Positions 1-7,063 are shown, counted from the stretch's first letter. The stretch: DNA of 13,513 nt from Bacteroidia bacterium (GCA_030433225.1 JAUIMD010000012.1:1-13513); one strand, 5' to 3'. Program-made: numbers and translations. The notes: generated by a model not told the origin, from the letters alone.

Positions 1-44
1 TCTAGCGCTTTGGCTTGCATGGCTTTAAATTCTTCTGATTCCAT
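1..44 (-). CDS. N-terminal fragment of a putative IS256-type transposase (runs off left edge)
   Basis: An ATG at 44-42 on the minus strand opens a frame that stays open to the window edge and reads MESEEFKAMQAKAL. Only 14 complete codons are visible. The pattern (short acidic start, then F-K-A-x-Q-x-K-A-L) resembles, from memory, the first residues of IS256-family (mutator-type) transposases in Bacteroidetes, which usually continue with a G-K-D-G-A block. A perfect TAnnTTTG word lies on the same strand at 57-64, but it would give a very short leader and no matching -33 TTG is seen. No domain is present in the window, so the family is a guess from start-codon context; it could be any other gene start. 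The adjoining AT-rich glycosyltransferase gene makes a mobile element here plausible. Confidence 0.35.
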   Translation of the reverse strand, partial: MESEEFKAMQAKAL

Positions 45-53
45 TGCTCTATA

Positions 54-74
54 CTACAAAATTAATATTTGTAG
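54..74. other. Short inverted repeat upstream of the partial left-edge gene
   Basis: The words CTACAAA (54-60) and TTTGTAG (68-74) are perfect reverse complements with a 7-nt spacer. The structure lies just upstream of the ATG at 44 on the minus strand and overlaps the possible -7 element at 57-64. It may be a small hairpin or part of a mobile-element end; 7 AT-rich base pairs can also occur by chance. Confidence 0.25.
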
Positions 75-149
75 ACAGAGTTTAGTTTACAGACTCCGTA
101 GTTTGAGCAGGTTACACACCTTGATATTTGCCACATTGCCTGCCATTAC

Positions 150-917
150 TTATATAAAATGTTGTATGTTTTTTCTTGCTTTTACATACTTTTTCAAAGT
201 ATATAGAAATGCGTATTTCCCTAAGAGTAAACCTATGCATCCATCTTTATATCCTTGTTTAATAATATAAAACTTTATGAATGCTGCAATTGGTGATAAG
301 ATGACTTTCTGTAAGCCTATTGTTTTATTTCTATTTATTAAATCGTTTGATGCAATACTTGTATAAAACTCTAATTTATTGAATAATTCTTCTTTTGTAT
401 GAAATGTTTTATGATGTAAACTTCCTTTAATAATGCCTTTTGTTGAAAAATTAGATATGTTTTCATGAACCATATTAGAATTCTTCAAGGACGCTTTCCC
501 TTTTTTATACAATCGGATTGGGAAATCAGGACAGGTTACAGGATAAATAGCTGTTACAATTTTCCCCAGGACCTGCCAAGACCGTTTAACACCATACACA
601 TCTTTATCAATACCTTTTTCTTTTAGGTTTAAAAGCGAATCTATCATCTGTTCATCTGGGATTTCATCAGAATCCACAAACAATATATTATCATAAGCAC
701 ATTGATTTTCTGCAAAAATTCTTTGTTGTTTAAAGTTCTCAAAACTATGAAACAAGAATTTAACCTTTGAATAAGACATCGCTATTTTCTGAGTTTTGTC
801 TTGACTCCCACTATCTACAATAATTATTTCATTCGCAACAAGAGCCAATTTGTCTAATATTTCAACTAAATATTTTTGACTGTTATTTGTTAATATATAC
901 GAAGAAATAAATTCCAT
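150..917 (-). CDS. Family 2 glycosyltransferase (WaaE/KdtX-like)
   Basis: This 255-aa protein is a cytoplasmic inverting GT-A glycosyltransferase that probably adds a sugar from a nucleotide donor to lipopolysaccharide core or another surface glycan. The N-terminal Rossmann half carries VDSGSQDKT (residues 34-42, nucleotide binding) and VDSDE (81-85), the DxD-type metal/donor site. Further on come CPDFPIRLY (129-137) and MVHE (149-152), which match the conserved PD-x-x-x-RL and VHE blocks of WaaE/KdtX-type enzymes. The C-terminus (about 205-245) is hydrophobic and basic, suggesting membrane association. Length fits the family (about 250 aa). The ATG at 917 is preceded by only a weak purine stretch, as usual in Bacteroidetes. 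The gene is much more AT-rich than the rest of the window (for example 11 G/C of 60 at 361-420), which suggests horizontal transfer, common for surface-glycan loci. The acceptor and exact sugar cannot be read from the sequence. Confidence 0.9.
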   Translation of the reverse strand: MEFISSYILTNNSQKYLVEILDKLALVANEIIIVDSGSQDKTQKIAMSYSKVKFLFHSFENFKQQRIFAENQCAYDNILFVDSDEIPDEQMIDSLLNLKEKGIDKDVYGVKRSWQVLGKIVTAIYPVTCPDFPIRLYKKGKASLKNSNMVHENISNFSTKGIIKGSLHHKTFHTKEELFNKLEFYTSIASNDLINRNKTIGLQKVILSPIAAFIKFYIIKQGYKDGCIGLLLGKYAFLYTLKKYVKARKNIQHFI

Positions 918-1148
918 CTTAATCTCTATTATTTGTATGATAAGTTTTGTTTTTGTTCAATACCGCATAACACGTCAATAAAAATAACAAATAATAAATT
1001 TCATTCAACACATTTTGAAGTAAGCGTTGAATGGAGAACGTGATTCAAAGTGCCGGAAATCCGTTCCTATACTGCCGGGCTTCCGTTGTTATCCGAAATA
1101 AATCTAAATTTTTATTGAAGTTCTGCTATAAAAAAATTCCACCAGCAG

Positions 1149-1179
1149 TTGATATCCGAAAATCAAAACTATACTTTTA
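1149..1179 (+). promoter_or_regulatory. Candidate Bacteroidetes promoter of the ferredoxin gene
   Basis: A TTG at 1149-1151 (-33 element) is followed after 20 bases by TACTTTTA at 1172-1179, which matches five of the six defined bases of the Bacteroidetes -7 consensus TAnnTTTG. The spacing is within the known 19-21 range. Transcription would begin near 1184-1187, giving a leader of about 20 nt and placing the palindrome at 1181-1199 over the start site. Confidence 0.4.
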
Positions 1180-1180
1180 A

Positions 1181-1199
1181 ACCTTTAATCTTTAAAGGT
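1181..1199. promoter_or_regulatory. Perfect palindrome over the ferredoxin leader and ribosome binding region
   Basis: ACCTTTAA (1181-1188) and TTAAAGGT (1192-1199) are perfect 8-bp reverse complements separated by TCT. The right arm contains AAAGG (1194-1198), the only Shine-Dalgarno-like sequence for the ATG at 1207, eight bases away. If present in the mRNA, the hairpin would hide the ribosome binding site; if transcription begins inside it, the palindrome is better read as an operator for a dimeric regulator. Both are inference. Confidence 0.4.
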
Positions 1200-1206
1200 A
1201 AATAGT

Positions 1207-1374
1207 ATGGCTTATGTAATTAGTGATGATTGTACCGCATGTGGTTCATGCGCACCTGAATGTCCGGTGGATGCAATTGCAGAAGGAGATATTTTTGTGA
1301 TTGATGCCGACGCATGTACCGACTGTGGATCATGTGAAGAAGTTTGCCCTGCAGAAGCAATTAGCCCGGCATAA
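1207..1374 (+). CDS. 2[4Fe-4S] ferredoxin, 55 aa
   Basis: This small acidic protein is a bacterial-type ferredoxin that carries electrons in the cytoplasm at low potential, typically for pyruvate or 2-oxoacid oxidoreductases, hydrogenases or similar enzymes. Two cluster-binding motifs of CxxCxxCxxxCP form are complete: C9, C12, C15, C19-P20 and C37, C40, C43, C47-P48. In such proteins the first three Cys of one motif and the last Cys of the other hold each cube. The length (55 aa) and internal twofold symmetry are exactly those of clostridial-type ferredoxins. The start is the ATG at 1207 with AAAGG eight bases upstream. The gene is monocistronic: it has its own likely promoter and is followed by a terminator at 1396-1445. 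The presence of such a ferredoxin suggests an anaerobic or facultative host. Identity is very secure; the redox partner is unknown. Confidence 0.97.
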   Translation: MAYVISDDCTACGSCAPECPVDAIAEGDIFVIDADACTDCGSCEEVCPAEAISPA

Positions 1375-1395
1375 CACTCTTAATGTAGAAAACGT

Positions 1396-1445
1396 AAGGC
1401 CATTGAGGAATTGGTGATGCAATTCATTTCTCAATGGCCTTTTTC
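1396..1445 (+). terminator. Intrinsic terminator of the ferredoxin gene
   Basis: AAGGCCATTGAG (1396-1407) pairs perfectly over 12 bp with CTCAATGGCCTT (1430-1441). Inside the loop GAATT (1408-1412) pairs with AATTC (1421-1425), extending the hairpin. A run of five T at 1440-1444 follows. It starts 21 bases after the ferredoxin stop codon. Confidence 0.9.
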
Positions 1446-1537
1446 TATGGCTTAAATTTTACAGTTCTTTCGCTATTCTCTGGATTTTCATCCTCCCCTC
1501 TTCTTTCTTCGAAAAGTACCCTACAAAGAAACCGAAT

Positions 1538-1575
1538 AAAACCCGTTTCGCCTATCGCTATAAATAGGGGTTTTT
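1538..1575 (-). terminator. Possible terminator of the triple-repeat T9SS gene
   Basis: AAAACCC (1538-1544) can pair with GGGTTTT (1568-1574), with an inner CCTAT (1551-1555)/ATAGG (1564-1568) stem that shares one G with it. Read on the minus strand it lies about 25 bases after the stop codon at 1600 and ends in TTTTATT; the plus strand ends in TTTTT, so it could act both ways between the converging genes. The left side has an unpaired stretch, which lowers confidence. Confidence 0.4.
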
Positions 1576-1599
1576 AGCTACGCTTTTGCCTCTGCGGTT

Positions 1600-4266
1600 T
1601 TATCGCTTCACTACTTTAAGGGTGGAGGTATGGGTCTCTGAGCTGAGCTTCAGCAGGTACATTCCGTTTTGTAGTCCGCTAACCGTCAAAGGTATACGGT
1701 GTTGCCCCGTACCTGTAAGCGTATGTTCCCAAAGCAGTTTCCCGTTGATGGAATACAACGAAAGGTTTGCCCTTCCTACCTGGCCATTTACCGTAATAAA
1801 GGTGTGCGTACTTGTCGGGTTAGGACTGCAACTTAAAAGCACGTCGGATGCTTGAACATCGGAAATACTCACTACAAAATCTTCGTTTACATAGAGGTGG
1901 TTCGGCACTTCAAGTCCGGTAAGCCGATAGGCGGCATTTCGCCAAATTGTAAGTCCTTCGGATGAAATATTTGCCCCATCGCCCGCAACAAGTGCGCCGT
2001 AACTCATGGCAAAGGCCATGGCATCTACCTGTAAGCGGTCGGTGGCCGAAGTACCCAGCTGCGTGCCGGCAGGGAAATAATTCAGCACCACTCCCTGCGT
2101 GGCTTGAGTAATTTCCGGCACAGTAGCCAATAAGCTTTCTTCGGTGGAAATATCCAGGTTGTTGACTACCTCCATTGCTTTCCCACCACCGGGTGCCCCA
2201 TCTGTTGACGCTGTGGTTTTAAAAATCCGAAGTTCATTTCCCGGGGTGAAGTTAATTCCACTAAAAATGGAATGGCCCTGTTGCGAAGAGGGCACCGTTA
2301 GTGATAAATTTTGTGTATCGTGCACAGTTACGTCGCTTTCGGAAACCGCCCGTCCGTCACGGAAAACAGAGGCCTTATTGTAAATGATGGGAGCTTTAAT
2401 GGTGCCCGGAGCCAGCTTTCCACCCGGTTGAAAAAAGGAAGAACCGGAACTGAGCGTTTCCTGTGCAATCACCAGGTCGTACAGTTGTGGGTCAGGAATT
2501 TGCTGACCGCCGGTATACGTTTCCACATAGGTGACCTTAAAATTCGGGTCTTCATCCAACATTCGTGTAATCGGGTCGTTGCCGGGTTCTGATGCTCCCG
2601 TATTTCCGGGATCTACCCCTTTTTGATTCAGGTAAAGAACCTGCTTCGTCAGCGCCGGACTGCTGCACAACTCTGTAGGTACGGGGAGGTCGGTAAGTAA
2701 ATAAGCTGCATTTCGCCAAAGCGTAAGTCCCTCGTTGGTAAGGGCTGCACCGTTTTCGCGGGTTAGTGCCCCATAATTAAAGGGAAGCACAACGGTATTG
2801 GCCTGCACAACTCCGCTTTCGCTTTCACCCAGTTGGGTACCGGCGGGCAGGTAATTCACTACCAGCGTTTCAGTAGCAGAGGGGGCTCCCGGAAGGTTGG
2901 CCAATAACAGCCCGCCATTTTCAATATGGATATTTCGAAGAGTCTCCAAGGCACGGTCTCCGTTTACACTGCCATCGTTTCCGGCAGTAGCACTTAACAC
3001 TTGTATGTCGTTTCCGTTTGTAAAAGAAATCCCGTTAAACAGCGTATGGCGTTGGGCTGCACGACTTACGGATACGAATAAATCGGACGAAGATACGGCC
3101 TCCGCATCGGCATCGTTCACTGCATTACCTTGCGTGAAAGCGGCAGTTTGGTTAAAAATGGCAGGAATGGAAATGTTTTGCAAGGACAACTTTCCACCGG
3201 GTTTAAACAGCGTTCCTTCGGCCGCTACCGATTGTTGAATTACTAACAAATCAAAGTCCGACAAATCCGGAATTTGGCTGCCGCTAGCATTGGTTTGCAC
3301 GTACGTCACCTCAAAAAAGTCTTCAAATTCCAGCATGCGCAGTACAGGGTCGTAGCCCGGGGTAGCGGCTCCTTCGGCGGGCTGAATGCCTTGTTGGTTG
3401 ACATACAGAATTTTTTTAGTGAGCGCAGGGTTATAGTACAATTGATCGGGAACCTCCATTCCGGTCAACAGGTAAGCCGCATTTCGCCACATGGTAAGGG
3501 CCTCGTTGCTTATGTTGGAACCGTTTTGGTACACCAGCGGGCCATACCCAAAGGAAAGTGCGATCGCATCCACCTGGAGCTGATCGCTGCTTGCGTCTCC
3601 CAATTGCGTGCCTGCCGGAAAGTAATTCACGGCAATGGCCTGCTCACGGTCGCTTACCTGGGCTACGGTTCCTAAAAGTGTACCCGGGGTGGAAATGCTT
3701 ATATTGTTTACAATATCAATAGCCTTGGCCCCGGGGTCGGAACCACTGTTATTGGTCAGGTGGAAGGTGATGCGTACCTCGTTTCCCCCGGCAAACGAAA
3801 TTCCTCGAAACAGGGGGTGACTTTGATTTTCGGGGAGCACGGTAAGAAACAGGTTTTGCGTTCCCACGGCAACTGCGTCGGCATCACTAATGGCACGCCC
3901 ATCCCTGAAGGCCGAACTTTTGCAATAAATGATGGGCACGGTTACGTCTTTAATTCCAAGCTTACCACCCGGCTTTAAAACAGCAGCACCTGACGACAGA
4001 CTTTCCTGCGCAATAATAAGGTCAAAGGCAGAGAGCTCGGGCAGCCTGCTTCCATCCTGCGGGGTTTCTATGTAGGTTACTTCAAAATTTCCATCTGCCT
4101 TAAGCATCCTGATTACGGCATCGTTTTCAGGTGGCGAGGCATTGTTGCCGGGATCTACTCCGGTTTGGTTCACATACAGCACTTGTTTTAGTTGTGCCTG
4201 GGTTGAAAAATAGGACGTGCATAGAACAAGGAAAAGTAACAAAGGGGTTTTTATGGGGAGTTTCAT
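1600..4266 (-). CDS. Secreted triple-repeat protein with T9SS type A sorting domain
   Basis: This 888-aa protein has a signal peptide (about residues 1-25, ending STQAQ), three homologous repeats (about 27-283, 284-540, 541-798) and a Por secretion tail (about 812-888, beginning CSPNPTS and ending LKVVKR), so it should cross the outer membrane by T9SS and be attached to the surface or released. Each repeat begins with a strand of the form VLYVNQ, continues with FEVTYIET, FDLIIAQES, a PGGKL motif, PIIYxKSxxFRDGRA, HPLFRGISF, NYFPAGTQLG and ends in MWRNAAYLLTG. The alternation of beta strands and the closing WRNAAYLLTG helix remind me of ThuA-like/GATase-1-like Rossmann domains, where a similar helix ends the domain, but I see no catalytic Cys-His dyad in a conserved place. 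The function is unknown: binding, scaffold or degenerate enzyme are all possible. The start ATG at 4266 directly precedes a normal signal peptide. No neighbour is obviously in the same operon. Confidence 0.9.
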   Translation of the reverse strand: MKLPIKTPLLLFLVLCTSYFSTQAQLKQVLYVNQTGVDPGNNASPPENDAVIRMLKADGNFEVTYIETPQDGSRLPELSAFDLIIAQESLSSGAAVLKPGGKLGIKDVTVPIIYCKSSAFRDGRAISDADAVAVGTQNLFLTVLPENQSHPLFRGISFAGGNEVRITFHLTNNSGSDPGAKAIDIVNNISISTPGTLLGTVAQVSDREQAIAVNYFPAGTQLGDASSDQLQVDAIALSFGYGPLVYQNGSNISNEALTMWRNAAYLLTGMEVPDQLYYNPALTKKILYVNQQGIQPAEGAATPGYDPVLRMLEFEDFFEVTYVQTNASGSQIPDLSDFDLLVIQQSVAAEGTLFKPGGKLSLQNISIPAIFNQTAAFTQGNAVNDADAEAVSSSDLFVSVSRAAQRHTLFNGISFTNGNDIQVLSATAGNDGSVNGDRALETLRNIHIENGGLLLANLPGAPSATETLVVNYLPAGTQLGESESGVVQANTVVLPFNYGALTRENGAALTNEGLTLWRNAAYLLTDLPVPTELCSSPALTKQVLYLNQKGVDPGNTGASEPGNDPITRMLDEDPNFKVTYVETYTGGQQIPDPQLYDLVIAQETLSSGSSFFQPGGKLAPGTIKAPIIYNKASVFRDGRAVSESDVTVHDTQNLSLTVPSSQQGHSIFSGINFTPGNELRIFKTTASTDGAPGGGKAMEVVNNLDISTEESLLATVPEITQATQGVVLNYFPAGTQLGTSATDRLQVDAMAFAMSYGALVAGDGANISSEGLTIWRNAAYRLTGLEVPNHLYVNEDFVVSISDVQASDVLLSCSPNPTSTHTFITVNGQVGRANLSLYSINGKLLWEHTLTGTGQHRIPLTVSGLQNGMYLLKLSSETHTSTLKVVKR
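1873..4188 (-). repeat. Three tandem ~257-codon coding repeats
   Basis: Repeat 1 spans 3418-4188, repeat 2 spans 2647-3417 and repeat 3 spans 1873-2646 (minus strand). The initial K-x-V/I-L-Y motif recurs at residues 27, 284 and 541 (exactly 257 apart) and the closing W-R-N-A-A-Y motif recurs at 260, 517 and 775 (257 and 258 apart), so almost no insertion or deletion has occurred. Repeats 1 and 3 share VDPGN, AQE-S/T-LSSG, PIIY and FRDGRA; repeat 2 has IQPAE, IQQSVAAEG, PAIF and FTQGNA at those places and is the most diverged. Confidence 0.9.
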
Positions 4267-4287
4267 AGGTATGTATTTTGACCAGCA

Positions 4288-4301
4288 CCCTTAATTAAGG
4301 G
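4288..4301. promoter_or_regulatory. 14-bp perfect palindrome upstream of the triple-repeat gene
   Basis: CCCTTAATTAAGGG is a perfect palindrome 22-35 bases upstream of the ATG at 4266. With no spacer it is a better candidate for a protein-binding operator than for an RNA hairpin. The rest of the gap 4267-4497 holds no gene, and I found neither a strong TAnnTTTG promoter nor a clear terminator for the upstream membrane-protein gene in it. Confidence 0.35.
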
Positions 4302-4497
4302 GATCGATTAGCATAAAAAAGAAGGTGAAAAGGTACTGGAAAATGCTTTTTTTACAAAAACAGATTCGGTTCTTTACACCAATGGGTAAGTTTACAGTCT
4401 TATGCGCAAAAGGAGTAGGAATTTTGTATCCTTCTTCCGCACTTTTGTATTGGGGTCTTTGATTTAAGAAGTTGAAGAAGATTGATGCAGCACTCCT

Positions 4498-5712
4498 TTA
4501 ATTGGATTTTACCAATGGAAACCATTTCCCTTGTGTGGCGCATCGCCATAGCCATTCGATGGGGCCATAATTAAAATAGCGAAACCAAAGGGTACTTAAC
4601 GCCAACTGAAAAATGAGCAGGCCAAAGGCAATGTAGAATGTAACCTGCAAACTTAGTTTCCCGAAAAACCCAAAGGCAACCATGGGATAAAAAACCAGAA
4701 TGCCCAACGCGGTGTGCCCAATGTAGGAAGTCAACGACATCCGGCCATAATTTTTCCATGCGTTAAAAAGGAAAAAGCTAGGGAAGGCCTTTACCAGTTT
4801 GGCCAGCATGCACACGTACGAGAGGCTCAAACTAATCTGCCCAATTTCATGAATCAGGCGATCCAGCACGTCGTGCCACGAGCGGGAAAAAGCTGCCACA
4901 CTACCCTTTAGCTGCATGGAAAGGGTGGTAAATGCCAATCCGACCAACAAAAAGATGAATAGGTTTTTCCACCGCAAAGCACCCTCGGTAAAAAAGCGGG
5001 TGTAGTACAGGTGGGCACCTACAAAAAATAAGCCGAGCACTTTAAAAGGCCTGCCACTGGGTATAAAATCGTACCAACGCCACAGCAAATTGTGCAGGTT
5101 CATTTTTAGTGTCGTCAGAAAATTTCCGGATTGAAACGCCGCAACCACCTGTTCAGGGTAAAGGTCGGGGTATACTTTCAGGGCGCTTTTTTCGGGCAGG
5201 GGTAAATCACGTGCAAAGGCATACATGTACACAATGTCCAATATGATGGGAACAAAGTAAAAGGCAAGTCCGTACCCCAGTAGTTTGTGCGGGGCAACGT
5301 TTCGTAATGACAGCAGTAAGGCTCCCATTAAGGCATATAAGGTCAGGATGTCGCCCGACCAAAAGGTAGCATGGATGGCACCTATGCAAAACAGTAGCAG
5401 CAAACGTCTCAGGTACATGCGGGCAAAGCCGGGGTTCTGCTTGTTTTTGCTCAATTGCATGTAAAAGCCCACGCCAAACAGGATGGAGAAAATGGTGTAG
5501 AATTTGGTATCCACCAGAAATTTTAAGGCACGGTACAATATGCGGTCATTCTCGATATTTCCCAGATCAATAATGGCTTCGATGGGCAGAAATTTGAGGC
5601 CACTCCAGCTAAGAATGTTGGCAAATAAAATTCCGGTGAGGGCAAAGCCGCGTAAAACGTCTAAAAATACAATGCGGTCTTTTGCGGCAGTGGGTTGTGT
5701 AATTTGAGCCAT
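4498..5712 (-). CDS. DUF418/YeiB-type polytopic membrane protein
   Basis: From the ATG at 5712 this is a 404-aa inner-membrane protein with roughly ten hydrophobic segments. The N-terminus has RIVFLDVLRGFALTGILFAN (residues 13-32), the hallmark start of YeiB/DUF418 proteins, and the C-terminus has SYIGHT, then GPIEWLWR (about 383-390), the hallmark end of the DUF418 domain. These proteins are related to the acyltransferase-3/HGSNAT membrane families, which move acyl groups across membranes, but most DUF418 proteins have no proven role. The frame extends upstream to 5820, but the extra 36 residues are Cys/Lys-rich, contain no membrane signal and do not fit the family, so M37 is the better start. 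No Shine-Dalgarno is visible; the leader is A-rich, as is common in Bacteroidetes. It follows the AraC-type gene on the same strand after 176 bases, so co-transcription is possible but not shown. Confidence 0.88.
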   Translation of the reverse strand: MAQITQPTAAKDRIVFLDVLRGFALTGILFANILSWSGLKFLPIEAIIDLGNIENDRILYRALKFLVDTKFYTIFSILFGVGFYMQLSKNKQNPGFARMYLRRLLLLFCIGAIHATFWSGDILTLYALMGALLLSLRNVAPHKLLGYGLAFYFVPIILDIVYMYAFARDLPLPEKSALKVYPDLYPEQVVAAFQSGNFLTTLKMNLHNLLWRWYDFIPSGRPFKVLGLFFVGAHLYYTRFFTEGALRWKNLFIFLLVGLAFTTLSMQLKGSVAAFSRSWHDVLDRLIHEIGQISLSLSYVCMLAKLVKAFPSFFLFNAWKNYGRMSLTSYIGHTALGILVFYPMVAFGFFGKLSLQVTFYIAFGLLIFQLALSTLWFRYFNYGPIEWLWRCATQGKWFPLVKSN

Positions 5713-5827
5713 TTTTTGAGTTTTTGTTCGGGTATTTTTCGTTTTTCCGGGGGTGTAGCATTGCGCCGAATGTTTTGATGAACAGCGGCAATGGAACGTC
5801 GGTTGAAAACGGCTACACAAGGTCGTT

Positions 5828-5846
5828 AAAAAAAACCGAAACCGGT
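5828..5846 (-). terminator. Weak possible terminator after the AraC-type gene
   Basis: On the minus strand ACCG-GTTT-CGGT forms a 4-bp stem with a 4-nt loop followed by seven T. It lies 43 bases after the stop codon of the AraC-type gene. The stem is short, so termination would be inefficient at best; the T-run is the main evidence. Confidence 0.25.
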
Positions 5847-5888
5847 GGCGTTCTTATAATTTTATGCGCAAACATGTGCTGTAGTGGC

Positions 5889-6869
5889 TTACAATGTGCC
5901 TACTTCTCCCGGATTGATGCCTTTCACTTTTTTGAACATTTGAGAGAATTTTGAAGGGTTGCTGTACCCCAAATCGTAGCCCACTTCCATCACCGAATAG
6001 TTCCCTGTTTGAAGGCGCCGGTAGGCCTCATCCATTTTTGCATGGGTATGAAATTTATAAACCGATGTGCTAAACAGGGTGTTAAAATCGCGTTTTAATT
6101 TGGAAAGGCTAACACCAAATTCGCTGGCCAATGCCTGCATGCTTACACGCTTATCCAGGTTGTTAAGTAAGTATTCCTTAAGGTCTAACATGCGGTTGTA
6201 ATCCTCGACATGCAGCCCGTTTAATTCGTCTTTTTCCTGTAACTTTTCAAGGGTACCCATAAGTCGGGTAAACAATTCAATTGCCCTTGACATAATCAAT
6301 GCTTTTTTGCCAAAGACAATTTCATTGTACAAAAACATATCCTCCATAAGCAGCTTCAATTGGGGAGAGAGATGGGTATGGTAGGCAACAGGCGTGGTAT
6401 CGGAGAAGAGCGCATGCCCAATTTGCCTTGCCTCAGGCAGGAGTTGCTGAATGGCAGTGCGGGTTATTTTAAAGCCAACAGATTTGAGCGTAACATGTGC
6501 CGGAAATTGGGCATGCATGGGAAACATTCCATTGCTAATAAATACCCCGGTGGAAGTACCTGCTTCCATAAATTGCCTACGCTGGTTGAAGTTTTGTCCG
6601 AATTGGCCCTTTTTTAACAGGTAAAAATGAAATAAATCCGGATTGTTATCCGGTGTGCGTATCATTTCAACAGGCTGCGTATGGGTGGCAGAATTCATTA
6701 GCATGTCAAATCCGGGCATAACGGGAAAATTGTAAAAGCGGATATCGGTTTTGCCATGGGTAAACTCGTACCCTTCCTCGGTAAACGCTCCACCAAAAGT
6801 GGCCTGCAACGATTCAAAATAATTGATCGAAGCTCCTTCCTGTAAATGAATGGTTACTTTGCTACTCAT
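5889..6869 (-). CDS. AraC-family transcriptional regulator
   Basis: From the ATG at 6869 the protein has 326 residues. The C-terminal ~100 residues are an AraC/XylS double helix-turn-helix: first HTH at about 242-262 (SMQALASEFGVSLSKLKRDF) and second at about 292-312, followed by the signature FSQMFKKVKGINPGEV (308-323). The N-terminal ~200 residues are an uncharacterised sensor region typical of Bacteroidetes regulators of this kind; no cupin motif is obvious, so the ligand is unknown. The open frame extends to 7172, but that extension of 101 residues has no family character and overlaps the divergent gene at 7088, so M102 was chosen. The gene is divergent from 7088-7306, and the shared 218-bp gap has repeated CAAACC words, so self-regulation and control of the small gene/KdsC-like pair is a reasonable inference. 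Confidence 0.9.
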   Translation of the reverse strand: MSSKVTIHLQEGASINYFESLQATFGGAFTEEGYEFTHGKTDIRFYNFPVMPGFDMLMNSATHTQPVEMIRTPDNNPDLFHFYLLKKGQFGQNFNQRRQFMEAGTSTGVFISNGMFPMHAQFPAHVTLKSVGFKITRTAIQQLLPEARQIGHALFSDTTPVAYHTHLSPQLKLLMEDMFLYNEIVFGKKALIMSRAIELFTRLMGTLEKLQEKDELNGLHVEDYNRMLDLKEYLLNNLDKRVSMQALASEFGVSLSKLKRDFNTLFSTSVYKFHTHAKMDEAYRRLQTGNYSVMEVGYDLGYSNPSKFSQMFKKVKGINPGEVGTL

Positions 6870-6882
6870 TGCTGTTAATGCA

Positions 6883-6999
6883 GGTTTGCGTGGTTCATTT
6901 ACGCATTGTTGTGGTTTTGTCACCCAAGTTACACAAACCAACGGAAAATTCACAAACCTTCCTGCGGGCCGACACATAATAAAATGCAAACCTGGTTTG
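6883..6999. promoter_or_regulatory. Cluster of CAAACC/GGTTTG words in the divergent promoter region
   Basis: The hexamer CAAACC or its complement GGTTTG occurs five times: 6883-6888 (GGTTTG), 6934-6939, 6953-6958, 6987-6992 (CAAACC) and 6994-6999 (GGTTTG). The second and third copies extend to CACAAACC and are direct repeats exactly 19 bp apart; the last two form the perfect 13-bp palindrome CAAACCTGGTTTG. AraC-type proteins bind direct repeats about two helical turns apart, so these are candidate sites for the neighbouring regulator. The rest of the gap 6870-7087 shows no gene. Confidence 0.4.
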
Positions 7000-7033
7000 A
7001 ACTTTTTGGAGCATGGGTTGAGCGGAATGGGGT

Positions 7034-7063
7034 GTAAAGGGTAGCCATACCCACCTACTTTTG
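7034..7063 (+). promoter_or_regulatory. Candidate promoter of the small acidic gene
   Basis: TACTTTTG at 7056-7063 matches all six defined bases of the Bacteroidetes -7 consensus TAnnTTTG. The -33 position lacks a proper TTG; a GTG at 7032-7034 is the nearest fit at 21-bp spacing. Transcription would start near 7069, about 19 bases before the ATG at 7088. This also argues against the upstream in-frame TTG at 7061 as a start codon, since that TTG is part of the -7 element. Confidence 0.45.

Larger units (their letters stand above)
918..1206. other. Intergenic region between divergent glycosyltransferase and ferredoxin genes
   Basis: These 289 bases hold no convincing coding frame. The left part (918-1015) is AT-rich and must contain the glycosyltransferase promoter, but I could not find a convincing -7 element there. 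The middle (about 1020-1105) is more GC-rich and unremarkable. The right end carries a plausible ferredoxin promoter (1149-1179) and the palindrome at 1181-1199. Confidence 0.6.

Noticed and set aside
10..270. 86-aa plus-strand frame at the left edge
   Set aside because: It is mostly antisense to the glycosyltransferase end, has no recognisable motif, and reflects the AT-rich composition.
1873..4188. CRISPR-like or DNA-level repeats inside the 888-aa gene
   Set aside because: The repetition is at the protein level with a ~771-base period; there are no short, regularly spaced identical DNA repeats.
5713..5820. N-terminal extension of the DUF418 protein (36 residues)
   Set aside because: The extension is Cys/Lys/Thr-rich with no membrane character; family proteins start near the R-I-x-x-L-D-x-L-R-G motif, so the start at 5712 fits better.
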